From contig PMIV01000275.1 in the NCBI GenBank assembly GCA_003158355.1, forward strand, positions 8,961 through 20,130: a stretch of 11,170 bases of DNA. Direction: 5' to 3'. Within the stretch, counting starts at the first letter, position 1. Each line of letters begins with the position of its first letter. Made by a program: the position numbers and the translations under genes. Below are positions 1-5,070 of this stretch, in pieces. The stretch comes from Anaerolineaceae bacterium. GTDB lineage: Bacteria > Chloroflexota > Anaerolineae > Anaerolineales > Anaerolineaceae. Below the pieces are notes generated by a model, which was not told the origin of the DNA, did no database searches, and was given only the letters and a program-made list of their open reading frames with translations.

Positions 1-1367
1 GTATCGATACGATTTGCTGCGGGGATGGTGGGTTCAGCTGGAACAACTGAAGCCCAGACATCATATTTTTTAGTACCCAGTTCGGTTTTAGCATCAGTAA
101 TGTATTGTTGATATGCGGCTTTCTGAGCCGTAGCTAATTCATCTGATGTAAGTTGGCGTTTTTCATGGCCTAAGACCTGAATGATGTGATATCCGTAATC
201 TGTTTGAACAGGATCACTGGTGGCACCGATTTCCATCGACCAGGCAACGTCTTCGAAGGCTTTAACCATAGTTCCTTTGGAGAACCAGCCCAAATCGCCA
301 TCAGTTGCACTATTACTGGTATCGGTAGAATATTGGGCTGCAAGTTCAGACCAATTGCCGCCGGCTTTTAACTTTGTTTCAATGTCATCCGCTTGAGCTT
401 TAGTGGCGACCAAAATATGGCGCGCCCACACCATGTCTTGCTCAGGAGCAACTTTTGCAGATACTTGATCATAAATTTTCTTCTCAAAAAGGATCGTGCG
501 AATGTATTCGCGTAATTCTTGTTCAGAGAAGGATGCATTTGTGACCGTGTTGGCTACAACGGTTGCGTACAAGTTATCATAACCCTGACGAGTGTATTCC
601 GTGGGGGTTGGGGTGATCGTTGAAGTTTCAGTAGGAAGCTCAGTTGCGGTTGCCGTGGGAGGAACTAATGTGGCAGTTGCTGCGGCCGTGCCTGTGCTTG
701 AAACTGTGCCTGCAGCCGAAGGAGTACCCTCAACTGTGGCGGTTTCGCTGCCAACAGGGGTAGCTGTGATCACTTCAGTTGCTGTGGGAGTATGGGCAGT
801 TAATGTTTTTTGCAGGTCAGACAATGTAGAAGTGGGATAGTAGGTAATTGTGGCTGTGGGCACTGTCTGGGTAGGTGTACCGCTCGGGTAATACTGAAGT
901 TGAGACTGAATGTACTCTTCAACATCTGCATCAGTTACTGTAATTCCAGATGATTTAGCTTTTTGAACCAATGCTGCTTCACCAATCATTTGATCCAGAG
1001 TATCGCTACCAAATTGCACGTAGCTATCCAGTTGGTTTTGAATACTTAACAACTGGCTTTGGAAGTATGTGGCAAAATATGAAGATGCGTAAGTGGTGAA
1101 GGTTTGAATTTGTTGATAGCGGTCATAACGAACGCGATCTTCAAATTGTTTGACAGTAATTGTTGTTTTACCAACTTTGGCAACGGGTTTTGAATCTTTC
1201 AAAACCGTGGTACTTAGAACACCATAGACAATTAGTCCTACGATCACAATAATAATACCAATGATTCCATAGGTTAAAAATTTCTTTTGGCGGTTCTCTT
1301 TTTCAACTCTGGCCAGATGTTTCTTGGTCAATTCTTTCGGCGTTTTTTCTGAATTTTCTTTGGCCAT
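1..1367 (-). CDS. Membrane-anchored parvulin-type peptidyl-prolyl isomerase (PrsA/SurA-like), C-terminus cut by window edge
   Basis: A 455-residue open frame starts at ATG 1367 and runs off the left edge with no stop. A GAGGT ribosome site lies about 5 nt before the ATG. The N-terminus is short and basic, followed by one hydrophobic helix at about residues 34-52, so the protein is probably anchored in the membrane with its body outside. Residues 55-160 form a helical SurA/PrsA-like chaperone segment. Residues 162-259 are a low-complexity Thr/Pro/Ala/Ser linker (many TPTAT and TATEL-like units). Residues 280-310 return to helix. A PpiC rotamase domain follows at about 312-404, with the family's RHILV (His317), GDLGWF and YGYHIIQV blocks. 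Members of the family assist folding of secreted proteins by isomerising prolyl bonds. It lies 65 bp downstream of rpsR, behind a strong hairpin, so it may have its own promoter or depend on read-through. The PPIase family call is firm; the substrate is unknown. Confidence 0.88.
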   Translation of the reverse strand, partial: MAKENSEKTPKELTKKHLARVEKENRQKKFLTYGIIGIIIVIVGLIVYGVLSTTVLKDSKPVAKVGKTTITVKQFEDRVRYDRYQQIQTFTTYASSYFATYFQSQLLSIQNQLDSYVQFGSDTLDQMIGEAALVQKAKSSGITVTDADVEEYIQSQLQYYPSGTPTQTVPTATITYYPTSTLSDLQKTLTAHTPTATEVITATPVGSETATVEGTPSAAGTVSSTGTAAATATLVPPTATATELPTETSTITPTPTEYTRQGYDNLYATVVANTVTNASFSEQELREYIRTILFEKKIYDQVSAKVAPEQDMVWARHILVATKAQADDIETKLKAGGNWSELAAQYSTDTSNSATDGDLGWFSKGTMVKAFEDVAWSMEIGATSDPVQTDYGYHIIQVLGHEKRQLTSDELATAQKAAYQQYITDAKTELGTKKYDVWASVVPAEPTIPAANRID

Positions 1368-1391
1368 TTCAACCTCAAATAGATAGAATGA

Positions 1392-1419
1392 GAGGCATAG
1401 ATAAAATTATCTATGCCTC
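1392..1419 (-). terminator. Perfect hairpin after rpsR, probable terminator or attenuator
   Basis: The 12-13 bp arms GAGGCATAGATAA and its complement are perfectly paired around a 2-4 nt loop. The hairpin sits 13 nt past the rpsR stop and 24 nt before the foldase ATG. The sequence following on the minus strand (TCATTCTATCTATTTG) is T-rich but lacks a clean U-run. It may therefore act as a partial terminator or as an mRNA 3'-end stabiliser for the ribosomal operon, rather than a full stop. Confidence 0.6.
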
Positions 1420-1432
1420 CACTAGATGTATA

Positions 1433-1717
1433 CTAGCGAATTGCGTCGGCCCAACGCTCTCCGGTGAAGGGGAGTAAGGCAATGTGGCGTGCACGTTTGA
1501 TTGCCAGGGCTAACTTTCGCTGATGGGCAGCGCAAGTACCAGTTTGACGCCGCGGACGGATCTTGCCATCTTCCGTTACAAAACGGCGCAGCATATCAGT
1601 CTGTTTGTAGTCAATGCTGATGTTCTTGTCTGCACAAAATTGGCAGATCTTTGGCCGAGCAATAAAACGGCGTGGGCCGGAGCTTTGCTCGTTTTCTTGA
1701 TTATTATCTTCTGACAT
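1433..1717 (-). CDS. rpsR: 30S ribosomal protein bS18, zinc-binding type
   Basis: A 94-residue protein that binds with S6 on the platform of the small ribosomal subunit. The conserved core [19 protein letters not shown] and the tail [16 protein letters not shown] identify S18. Cys25-x2-Cys28 and Cys62-x2-His65 form a likely zinc site, the Cys-containing variant of S18; many bacteria have lost it. The first 18 or so residues are an acidic, Gln/Asn-rich extension. A longer frame reaches 1813, but ATG 1717 is the right start: it gives S18 the expected length, does not overlap ssb (stop at 1731, 13-bp gap), and has GGAG 7 nt upstream. It is the third gene of the rpsF-ssb-rpsR operon. Confidence 0.96.
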   Translation of the reverse strand: MSEDNNQENEQSSGPRRFIARPKICQFCADKNISIDYKQTDMLRRFVTEDGKIRPRRQTGTCAAHQRKLALAIKRARHIALLPFTGERWADAIR

Positions 1718-1730
1718 CTTATTACTCCAA

Positions 1731-2138
1731 TTAGAATGGATACTCTTCTTCGGCAGGGGTTTCCGATTCCGTTGTCTCGGTAGTAGATGTCTGTCCGTTT
1801 TCATGTTTGTCACCGAGCATCATCATTTCGCTAGCAACAATTTCAACGTTGGAGTGTTTCACTCCTTCGGCATCTTCCCATCTGCGGGTTTGTAGGCGAC
1901 CTTCGATGTAAACTTGCTGACTTTTGGTCAGATATTGTTTACATATTTCGGCCAAATTTCCCCAGGTAACAACATTAAACCATTCAGTTTCACTATGCCG
2001 TTCACCATCCGCTGTATTCCAAGTCCGGTTAGTGGCTACAGTGAAGGTCGTAACAGGACGCCCAGAAGGCGTGTAACGCATTTCTGGATCCCGACCCAAA
2101 TGACCAATTATCATTACCTTGTTCAGACCACGGCTCAC
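1731..2138 (-). CDS. ssb: Single-stranded DNA-binding protein SSB, GTG start
   Basis: A 135-residue SSB that coats single-stranded DNA during replication, repair and recombination. Residues 1-108 form the OB-fold, with [21 protein letters not shown] at the N-terminus and typical [18 protein letters not shown] and [14 protein letters not shown] blocks. Residues 110-128 are a short Thr/Glu-rich linker. The protein ends in EEEYPF, a variant of the usual acidic DDDIPF tip that recruits partner proteins; the last two residues, Pro-Phe, are kept. An in-frame ATG exists at 2183 but would overlap the end of rpsF. GTG 2138 is preceded by AAGGAG at 6 nt and gives the family's normal N-terminus. It sits between rpsF (37-bp gap) and rpsR (13-bp gap), the classic arrangement in which SSB is co-expressed with S6 and S18. 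Confidence 0.95.
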   Translation of the reverse strand: MSRGLNKVMIIGHLGRDPEMRYTPSGRPVTTFTVATNRTWNTADGERHSETEWFNVVTWGNLAEICKQYLTKSQQVYIEGRLQTRRWEDAEGVKHSNVEIVASEMMMLGDKHENGQTSTTETTESETPAEEEYPF

Positions 2139-2143
2139 GGAGT

Positions 2144-2149
2144 ACTCCT
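2144..2149 (-). promoter_or_regulatory. Ribosome-binding site AAGGAG that decides the ssb GTG start
   Basis: The minus strand reads AAGGAG, then TACTCC, then GTG at 2138. This strong Shine-Dalgarno at ideal spacing supports GTG 2138 over the upstream ATG 2183. Confidence 0.8.
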
Positions 2150-2175
2150 TAAAAAAGTATCCTACAAAATATTTT

Positions 2176-2460
2176 CTACTCAACCACAGTGATCATGAAT
2201 CGCATGACTGGCTCCAAGAAGCGCAGATTGCGTTCCAAATCAGTGCAGAAAGCAGGTGCAAACTCGGCATTGATCAAAATATATTGACCTTCGCGTTGTT
2301 TACGAATGGCATAAGCCATACGGCGTTTTCCCCAAACATCAACTTTGGAGATGGTTCCACCACTGGTGGTGATCCAACCTTTCACTTTTTCAAGAGCAGC
2401 ATTAAATGCAGTCTCGTCAAGATCAGGGTGAATGATCAGTACTACCTCATAGTTTCGCAT
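2176..2460 (-). CDS. rpsF: 30S ribosomal protein bS6
   Basis: A 94-residue protein, the usual length for S6, which pairs with S18 on the 30S platform. The N-terminal strand MRNYEVVLIIHPDLDE, the GGTISKVDVWGKRRMAYAI block and the ending LRFLEPVMRFMITVVE are all characteristic. The start ATG 2460 has a very strong AAAGGAGGT Shine-Dalgarno about 9-10 nt upstream. It is the first gene of the rpsF-ssb-rpsR operon and is preceded by a structured leader of about 100 nt. In several bacteria the S6:S18 complex binds its own mRNA leader to limit expression; the structures seen here would suit that, but I cannot confirm a motif match. Confidence 0.96.
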   Translation of the reverse strand: MRNYEVVLIIHPDLDETAFNAALEKVKGWITTSGGTISKVDVWGKRRMAYAIRKQREGQYILINAEFAPAFCTDLERNLRFLEPVMRFMITVVE

Positions 2461-2465
2461 ATAAA

Positions 2466-2563
2466 GAGAACCTCCTTTCCTCGGGATAGCCCTTAGATCA
2501 TACCGTGGGTGTGCCTAAGAGCGGAAAGGTAGCAGAAGAAATTTACCTGCTTACCAAGTTCTC
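2466..2563 (-). promoter_or_regulatory. Structured 5' leader of rpsF operon, candidate S6:S18 autoregulatory element
   Basis: Three inverted repeats are nested in the leader on the minus strand. First, GAGAAC (2558-2563) can pair with GTTCTC (2466-2471), which abuts the AGGAGG ribosome site. Second, GGTA-a-GCAG pairs with CTGC-TACC (2528-2555), an 8-bp stem with one bulged A. Third, CTTAG (2515-2519) pairs with CTAAG (2492-2496) around an internal ACC/GGT mini-stem. The outer stem lies so close to the ribosome site that its folding could affect initiation. If transcription starts near 2559, as the candidate -10 suggests, the outer stem would be incomplete. Autoregulation is inference. Confidence 0.4.
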
Positions 2564-2565
2564 AG

Positions 2566-2574
2566 ATTTTAACA
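2566..2574 (-). promoter_or_regulatory. Candidate extended -10 promoter of the rpsF operon
   Basis: The minus strand reads TGT-TAAAAT, an extended -10 (TGN plus TATAAT-like hexamer). No convincing -35 lies 16-18 nt upstream, which is tolerated with an extended -10. It predicts a start near 2559 and a leader of about 100 nt. Confidence 0.45.
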
Positions 2575-2639
2575 TAGTTTACTAGTTTCGTGTGGATTTT
2601 TTATGGAGATTTATACCCCCTTCTTCTAAACAACACTAA

Positions 2640-2724
2640 AAAACAATTAAATAATTCTACATCAAAAAATAAGTAAAGAAAAAAGGTAAAGGGAAAAAAA
2701 GTAAAGAAAAAGTAAAGAAAAAAC
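2640..2724. repeat. A-tract-rich low-complexity stretch with four GTAAAG units
   Basis: The plus strand is nearly all purine apart from single T residues. GTAAAG recurs at 2673, 2686, 2701 and 2712, each followed by an A-run of 5-7 bases (in the second unit after GG). The A-runs are centred 11-16 bp apart, close to helical phasing. The stretch ends directly at the -35 of the tRNA promoter, so it may be a curved or UP-like activating region. There is no coding frame. Confidence 0.55.
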
Positions 2725-2753
2725 TGGACAGCCGGCAAAGGGGGTGGTAAAAT
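2725..2753 (+). promoter_or_regulatory. Promoter of the tRNA-Gln gene
   Basis: TGGACA (2725-2730) matches the -35 consensus at five of six bases. A 17-bp spacer follows, then TAAAAT (2748-2753) preceded by TGG, which makes an extended -10. The predicted start is near 2760, about 10 nt before the mature tRNA end. This is the best-formed sigma-70-type promoter in the window. Confidence 0.75.
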
Positions 2754-2769
2754 TTTGTGCGTTCAATTT

Positions 2770-2840
2770 TGGGGGCTCGTCTAATGGCAGGACTGCAGAT
2801 TCTGGATTTGCCTGTAGAGGTTCGAATCCTTTGCCCCCAG
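2770..2840 (+). tRNA. tRNA-Gln, anticodon CTG
   Basis: Complete cloverleaf. The acceptor stem TGGGGGC (2770-2776) pairs with GCCCCCA (2833-2839). The D stem is GTC/GAC with loop TAATGGCAG. The anticodon stem GCAGA/TTTGC includes one G-U pair, and its loop TTCTGGA has CTG at 2802-2804, which reads CAG. The T stem AGAGG/CCTTT encloses TTCGAAT. The variable loop is 4 nt and the discriminator is G2840. The weak first pair U-A and the overall sequence are typical of glutamine tRNAs. The genome encodes CCT rather than CCA after the discriminator, so CCA must be added after transcription. The gene stands alone, between divergent neighbours, with its own promoter. Confidence 0.93.
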
Positions 2841-2845
2841 CCTAT

Positions 2846-2865
2846 ACCCGCTCGAAAGGGCGGGT
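2846..2865 (+). terminator. GC-rich hairpin after tRNA-Gln, probable terminator
   Basis: ACCCGCTC and GGGCGGGT form an 8-bp stem (one T-G pair) capped by a GAAA tetraloop, 5 nt after the tRNA discriminator base. The following GAATTGTTTAAAC has only a weak T-run, so termination strength is uncertain. It could also serve the 3' end of the convergent transporter gene. Confidence 0.55.
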
Positions 2866-2908
2866 GAATTGTTTAAACTACACTTGAGCTAAATATTTAG
2901 ATAAAATT

Positions 2909-4171
2909 CTATTTCTGGGAATTAACTTCAATTTTATTCAATGGAGCTCGGGCTAAATAGATGAGCAAAAAGAAGGTAACGACTCCAAAGAAAATGGAAA
3001 CGTAGAAAGTGACCGAATAACTGAAGAGATCAGCCAGGAAGCCGCCCAACAGGGGAGCGAAGAACGTAGCCGGAGCAGCGAGAGTATTGGATAACCCCAC
3101 ATAAGTGGGCTTTTCTTCGAAACTCCCGAATTCCAAAGCAATGGTCATGCCAATAGTCCAATAGGCAGTATTTGCGATTCCGTACAAAATAAAGGGAAGC
3201 GCAAACAAGGTTGTATTGTGGATTAACAATGCCAAAACAACGCTTAATACATTGCACAGCCCGCCAAATACTAGAATCCATTTTCGCGACCATCTGTCTG
3301 CCAGCCAGCCTAAAACGGGATTGGCGACGGTTTGAGTAATGAACAGGATACTGGTCATGATGCCAACTGTGATATTGCTCATCCCCAATTTTTTAACTGC
3401 GTAAATAGTATAAAAAGAAAAAGCCATCATGCCAAATTGCGAGATGAAGCGGCTGACTAAAAAACCTGTAAATACTTTATCGCGATGCAAAATATTTCGG
3501 ATGTTTTGCCACATGGGCATGGAATTAATCTGGGCAGGACTTATCGTGCGAGGGGGTTCTTTGGTTTGATTTAAAAAGAGCCAGGAAAAGATAAAAGCGA
3601 TAAAAGCCGCTAAAAAGACTGCTGGATAATTGTAGGGTTGCTTGATATTCACCAGGGCAATACCTGCCAGAATGGCACTTACGCTGCCCAGTAAATTAGA
3701 AGCTGCGCTTTGTATGCCGAGGAAGGTGGCTAATCCTTCGGCAGGGATCACTTTGCTGAGCAAATTTTGCCAACCATTGGCAGTAAAACCAGCACCCAGC
3801 CCTTGCCAGATCAATAACGCAAATGTAAGGATCAATGCCAGCTCGCTACCGATTTTTGGGATCAATAAGGCTACTATAGCAAAACCCAGAAAAGGCAGCC
3901 TTTCATTGATTGTCATCAGCATTACCAACGGTTTGTAGCGTTCCATGCGGCTGAGTTTCCCTGCAGTCAGTAGTTGGGGTAATTGCCAGCCAACATTATG
4001 AATGGCGGGAATCAGACCAATGAGCAGGGCAGAATTGGTCAGGGTTGAAACAAACAAGGGCAAAATTGTTGTAAATGAAGCAAAACCTAATCCGAAACCA
4101 AAAGAAGCTCCATCCAGAAGGTTAAAAATCACATTATGTTTAAGGGATTTTTGTATAGTTGAATCTGTCAT
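2909..4171 (-). CDS. Major facilitator superfamily transporter, 12 membrane segments, substrate unknown
   Basis: A 420-residue, highly hydrophobic protein with the MFS layout: about six membrane helices in residues 15-200, a polar central loop at about 202-230, and six more to about 407. The loop after helix 8 has GWLADRWSRKW (288-298), the MFS loop motif with Asp-Arg and basic residues; the equivalent in the N-half (GKLSRMERYKP, 71-81) is degenerate. Such proteins move small solutes in exchange for or together with protons; nothing here indicates the substrate. The gene is cut off from the VKOR unit by a strong terminator at 4190-4219. There is no clear Shine-Dalgarno before ATG 4171. TGG-CAAAAT (4180-4188), 8 nt before the ATG, could be an extended -10 giving a nearly leaderless mRNA; this is weak. 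The ATG itself fits the expected start of helix 1. Confidence 0.85.
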   Translation of the reverse strand: MTDSTIQKSLKHNVIFNLLDGASFGFGLGFASFTTILPLFVSTLTNSALLIGLIPAIHNVGWQLPQLLTAGKLSRMERYKPLVMLMTINERLPFLGFAIVALLIPKIGSELALILTFALLIWQGLGAGFTANGWQNLLSKVIPAEGLATFLGIQSAASNLLGSVSAILAGIALVNIKQPYNYPAVFLAAFIAFIFSWLFLNQTKEPPRTISPAQINSMPMWQNIRNILHRDKVFTGFLVSRFISQFGMMAFSFYTIYAVKKLGMSNITVGIMTSILFITQTVANPVLGWLADRWSRKWILVFGGLCNVLSVVLALLIHNTTLFALPFILYGIANTAYWTIGMTIALEFGSFEEKPTYVGLSNTLAAPATFFAPLLGGFLADLFSYSVTFYVSIFFGVVTFFLLIYLARAPLNKIEVNSQK

Positions 4172-4189
4172 TATTATCTATTTTGCCAC

Positions 4190-4219
4190 AAAAACCCCGG
4201 ATCGAGTTCCGGGGTTTTT
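4190..4219 (-). terminator. Strong intrinsic terminator of the VKOR/acidic-protein unit
   Basis: A perfect 12-bp stem, AAAAACCCCGGA with its complement, loops over 6 nt (4202-4207). In the minus direction it ends in TTTTT. It lies 36 nt beyond the stop of the Cys-cluster protein and just upstream of the transporter start. The A-run on the other arm makes it formally bidirectional. Confidence 0.88.
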
Positions 4220-4255
4220 CTTGAAAATCAATAAATTGTATGGATGGGGTTCGCT

Positions 4256-4498
4256 TCAGTATTCTTCTTCCGCGGCTTCACCATCCTCGGACCAACTATC
4301 ATCATCCTCTTCTTCTTCATCCAATTCTTCCCACTCTTCCGCTTCGGTTTCATCTTCCCAGTTATCATCTTCTGCAGTTTCAGCACTTGCGGAATATGTT
4401 TTACATCCGGAGTCTGGGTCTAATTCGACCATCCCTGCGCTGCAATATCCATCATCTAGAAATGCGCAATCCAAATAATGACATCGAATCCGAGGCAT
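4256..4498 (-). CDS. Small DUF1540-like Cys-cluster protein with hyperacidic tail
   Basis: An 80-residue protein in two parts. Residues 1-36 carry four spaced cysteines (Cys6, Cys11, Cys19, Cys32) in the pattern I-x-C-x4-C-x7-C-x-A-x12-C-x-T/S-Y, which resembles DUF1540, a short family thought to bind metal. Residues 37-80 are overwhelmingly Asp and Glu, with three Trp residues and no basic residue. The function is unknown. ATG 4498 has an excellent AAGGAGG ribosome site 7 nt upstream, and the gene follows VKOR by 27 bp, so it is expressed and probably co-transcribed. A terminator follows at 4190-4219. The tail is partly built from GAA/GAT trinucleotide runs, so its length may vary between relatives. 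The family call is from pattern recognition and is moderate. Confidence 0.75.
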   Translation of the reverse strand: MPRIRCHYLDCAFLDDGYCSAGMVELDPDSGCKTYSASAETAEDDNWEDETEAEEWEELDEEEEDDDSWSEDGEAAEEEY

Positions 4499-4525
4499 TG
4501 TCTATCCTCCTTGTAAAAAAATTGA

Positions 4526-4942
4526 TTAATGCTGGCGACGGGCCAGCTTGATCACAGAAATAACAAAAAGCACAGTCATCATGGTAGCTGAAAGAACACA
4601 CCACTGGCAATAAGTATGTAAAACTGCGGCTTCAATGTAGGTGAGGTATCCTGAGAATAAAATGCCTACCAGGGTTACAAAGAAAAAAAGATATTCTTGA
4701 TATGGAGCGATAAATTTAATTCTTTTACCAAATAAAACGATCAGTAAAATCGCAACATAAGTCAAAAATCCCAGGTATGCCACCGGAATACCAAAAACGT
4801 AAGACCATTGGCTAGCATTGACACTGGCACAGTCTCCCAAACCAGGAGTGCAGTAAAGTTTGGCAGCAAATATTTTAGAGTATGAAAGATACCCGGCATC
4901 TAGCAGGCCAATGATTGAGGCAATATAAATTAAAATATCCAT
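4526..4942 (-). CDS. Vitamin K epoxide reductase (VKOR) family membrane oxidoreductase
   Basis: A 138-residue membrane protein with four to five hydrophobic helices (about 3-22, 50-71, 82-102 and 112-134). It has the VKOR cysteine set: a loop pair Cys31 and Cys38, Ser44 after it, and the active-site Cys112-Gln-Trp-Cys115 in the last helix. Bacterial VKORs pass electrons from extracytoplasmic thiol oxidases to quinone, making disulfide bonds as DsbB does. Many bacterial forms carry a fused thioredoxin domain; this one ends shortly after the last helix (basic KLARRQH), so it needs a separate partner, which I do not see in the window. ATG 4942 has only a weak GGGA site. The next gene, the Cys-cluster protein, is 27 bp downstream. 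Family assignment is strong. Confidence 0.9.
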   Translation of the reverse strand: MDILIYIASIIGLLDAGYLSYSKIFAAKLYCTPGLGDCASVNASQWSYVFGIPVAYLGFLTYVAILLIVLFGKRIKFIAPYQEYLFFFVTLVGILFSGYLTYIEAAVLHTYCQWCVLSATMMTVLFVISVIKLARRQH

Positions 4943-4993
4943 AATTTCCCGATCTTCATTCCCCAGAAATACACATGTTCTATAATGTGGGCG

Positions 4994-5022
4994 ATTTTAC
5001 ACCAACCTCTTTCACTCGTAAA
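4994..5022 (-). promoter_or_regulatory. Candidate promoter of the VKOR unit
   Basis: On the minus strand TTTACG (5017-5022), a 17-bp spacer and TAAAAT (4994-4999) form a moderate sigma-70-type match, about 52 nt before the VKOR ATG. It lies in the 126-bp gap after rel. The -35 matches only four of six consensus bases. Confidence 0.4.
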
Positions 5023-5045
5023 GAGTAAAAAGCAACTTTCATGCA

Positions 5046-5070
5046 AAGCGGCAATATTATATCACCGCTT
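5046..5070 (-). terminator. Hairpin at the end of rel, weak terminator candidate
   Basis: AAGCGG and CCGCTT form a 6-bp stem around a 13-nt AT-rich loop. The stem begins inside the rel stop codon. The downstream minus-strand sequence has T-runs only about 15 nt later, so this is a weak candidate. The loop contains TATAAT, which has no good -35. Confidence 0.35.

Noticed and set aside
592..840. Plus-strand Val/Ala-rich open frame
   Set aside because: It is the antisense of the Thr/Pro-rich linker of the foldase; ACN/GTN codons read backwards give Val runs. It has no homologous look and no ribosome site.
1718..1813. Extended start of rpsR at 1813
   Set aside because: It would run through ssb coding sequence; ATG 1717 with GGAG gives the normal S18.
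2139..2183. ATG 2183 as the ssb start
   Set aside because: It would overlap rpsF and add 15 non-SSB residues; GTG 2138 has an ideal AAGGAG.
2673..2717. GTAAAG repeats as a CRISPR array
   Set aside because: The units are too short and irregular, have no unique spacers, and no cas genes are present.
4002..4551. Plus-strand Ser-rich and His/Leu/Pro-rich open frames
   Set aside because: They arise opposite the GAA/GAT-rich codons of the acidic tail and the transporter 5' end; the minus-strand genes have proper ribosome sites and known motifs.
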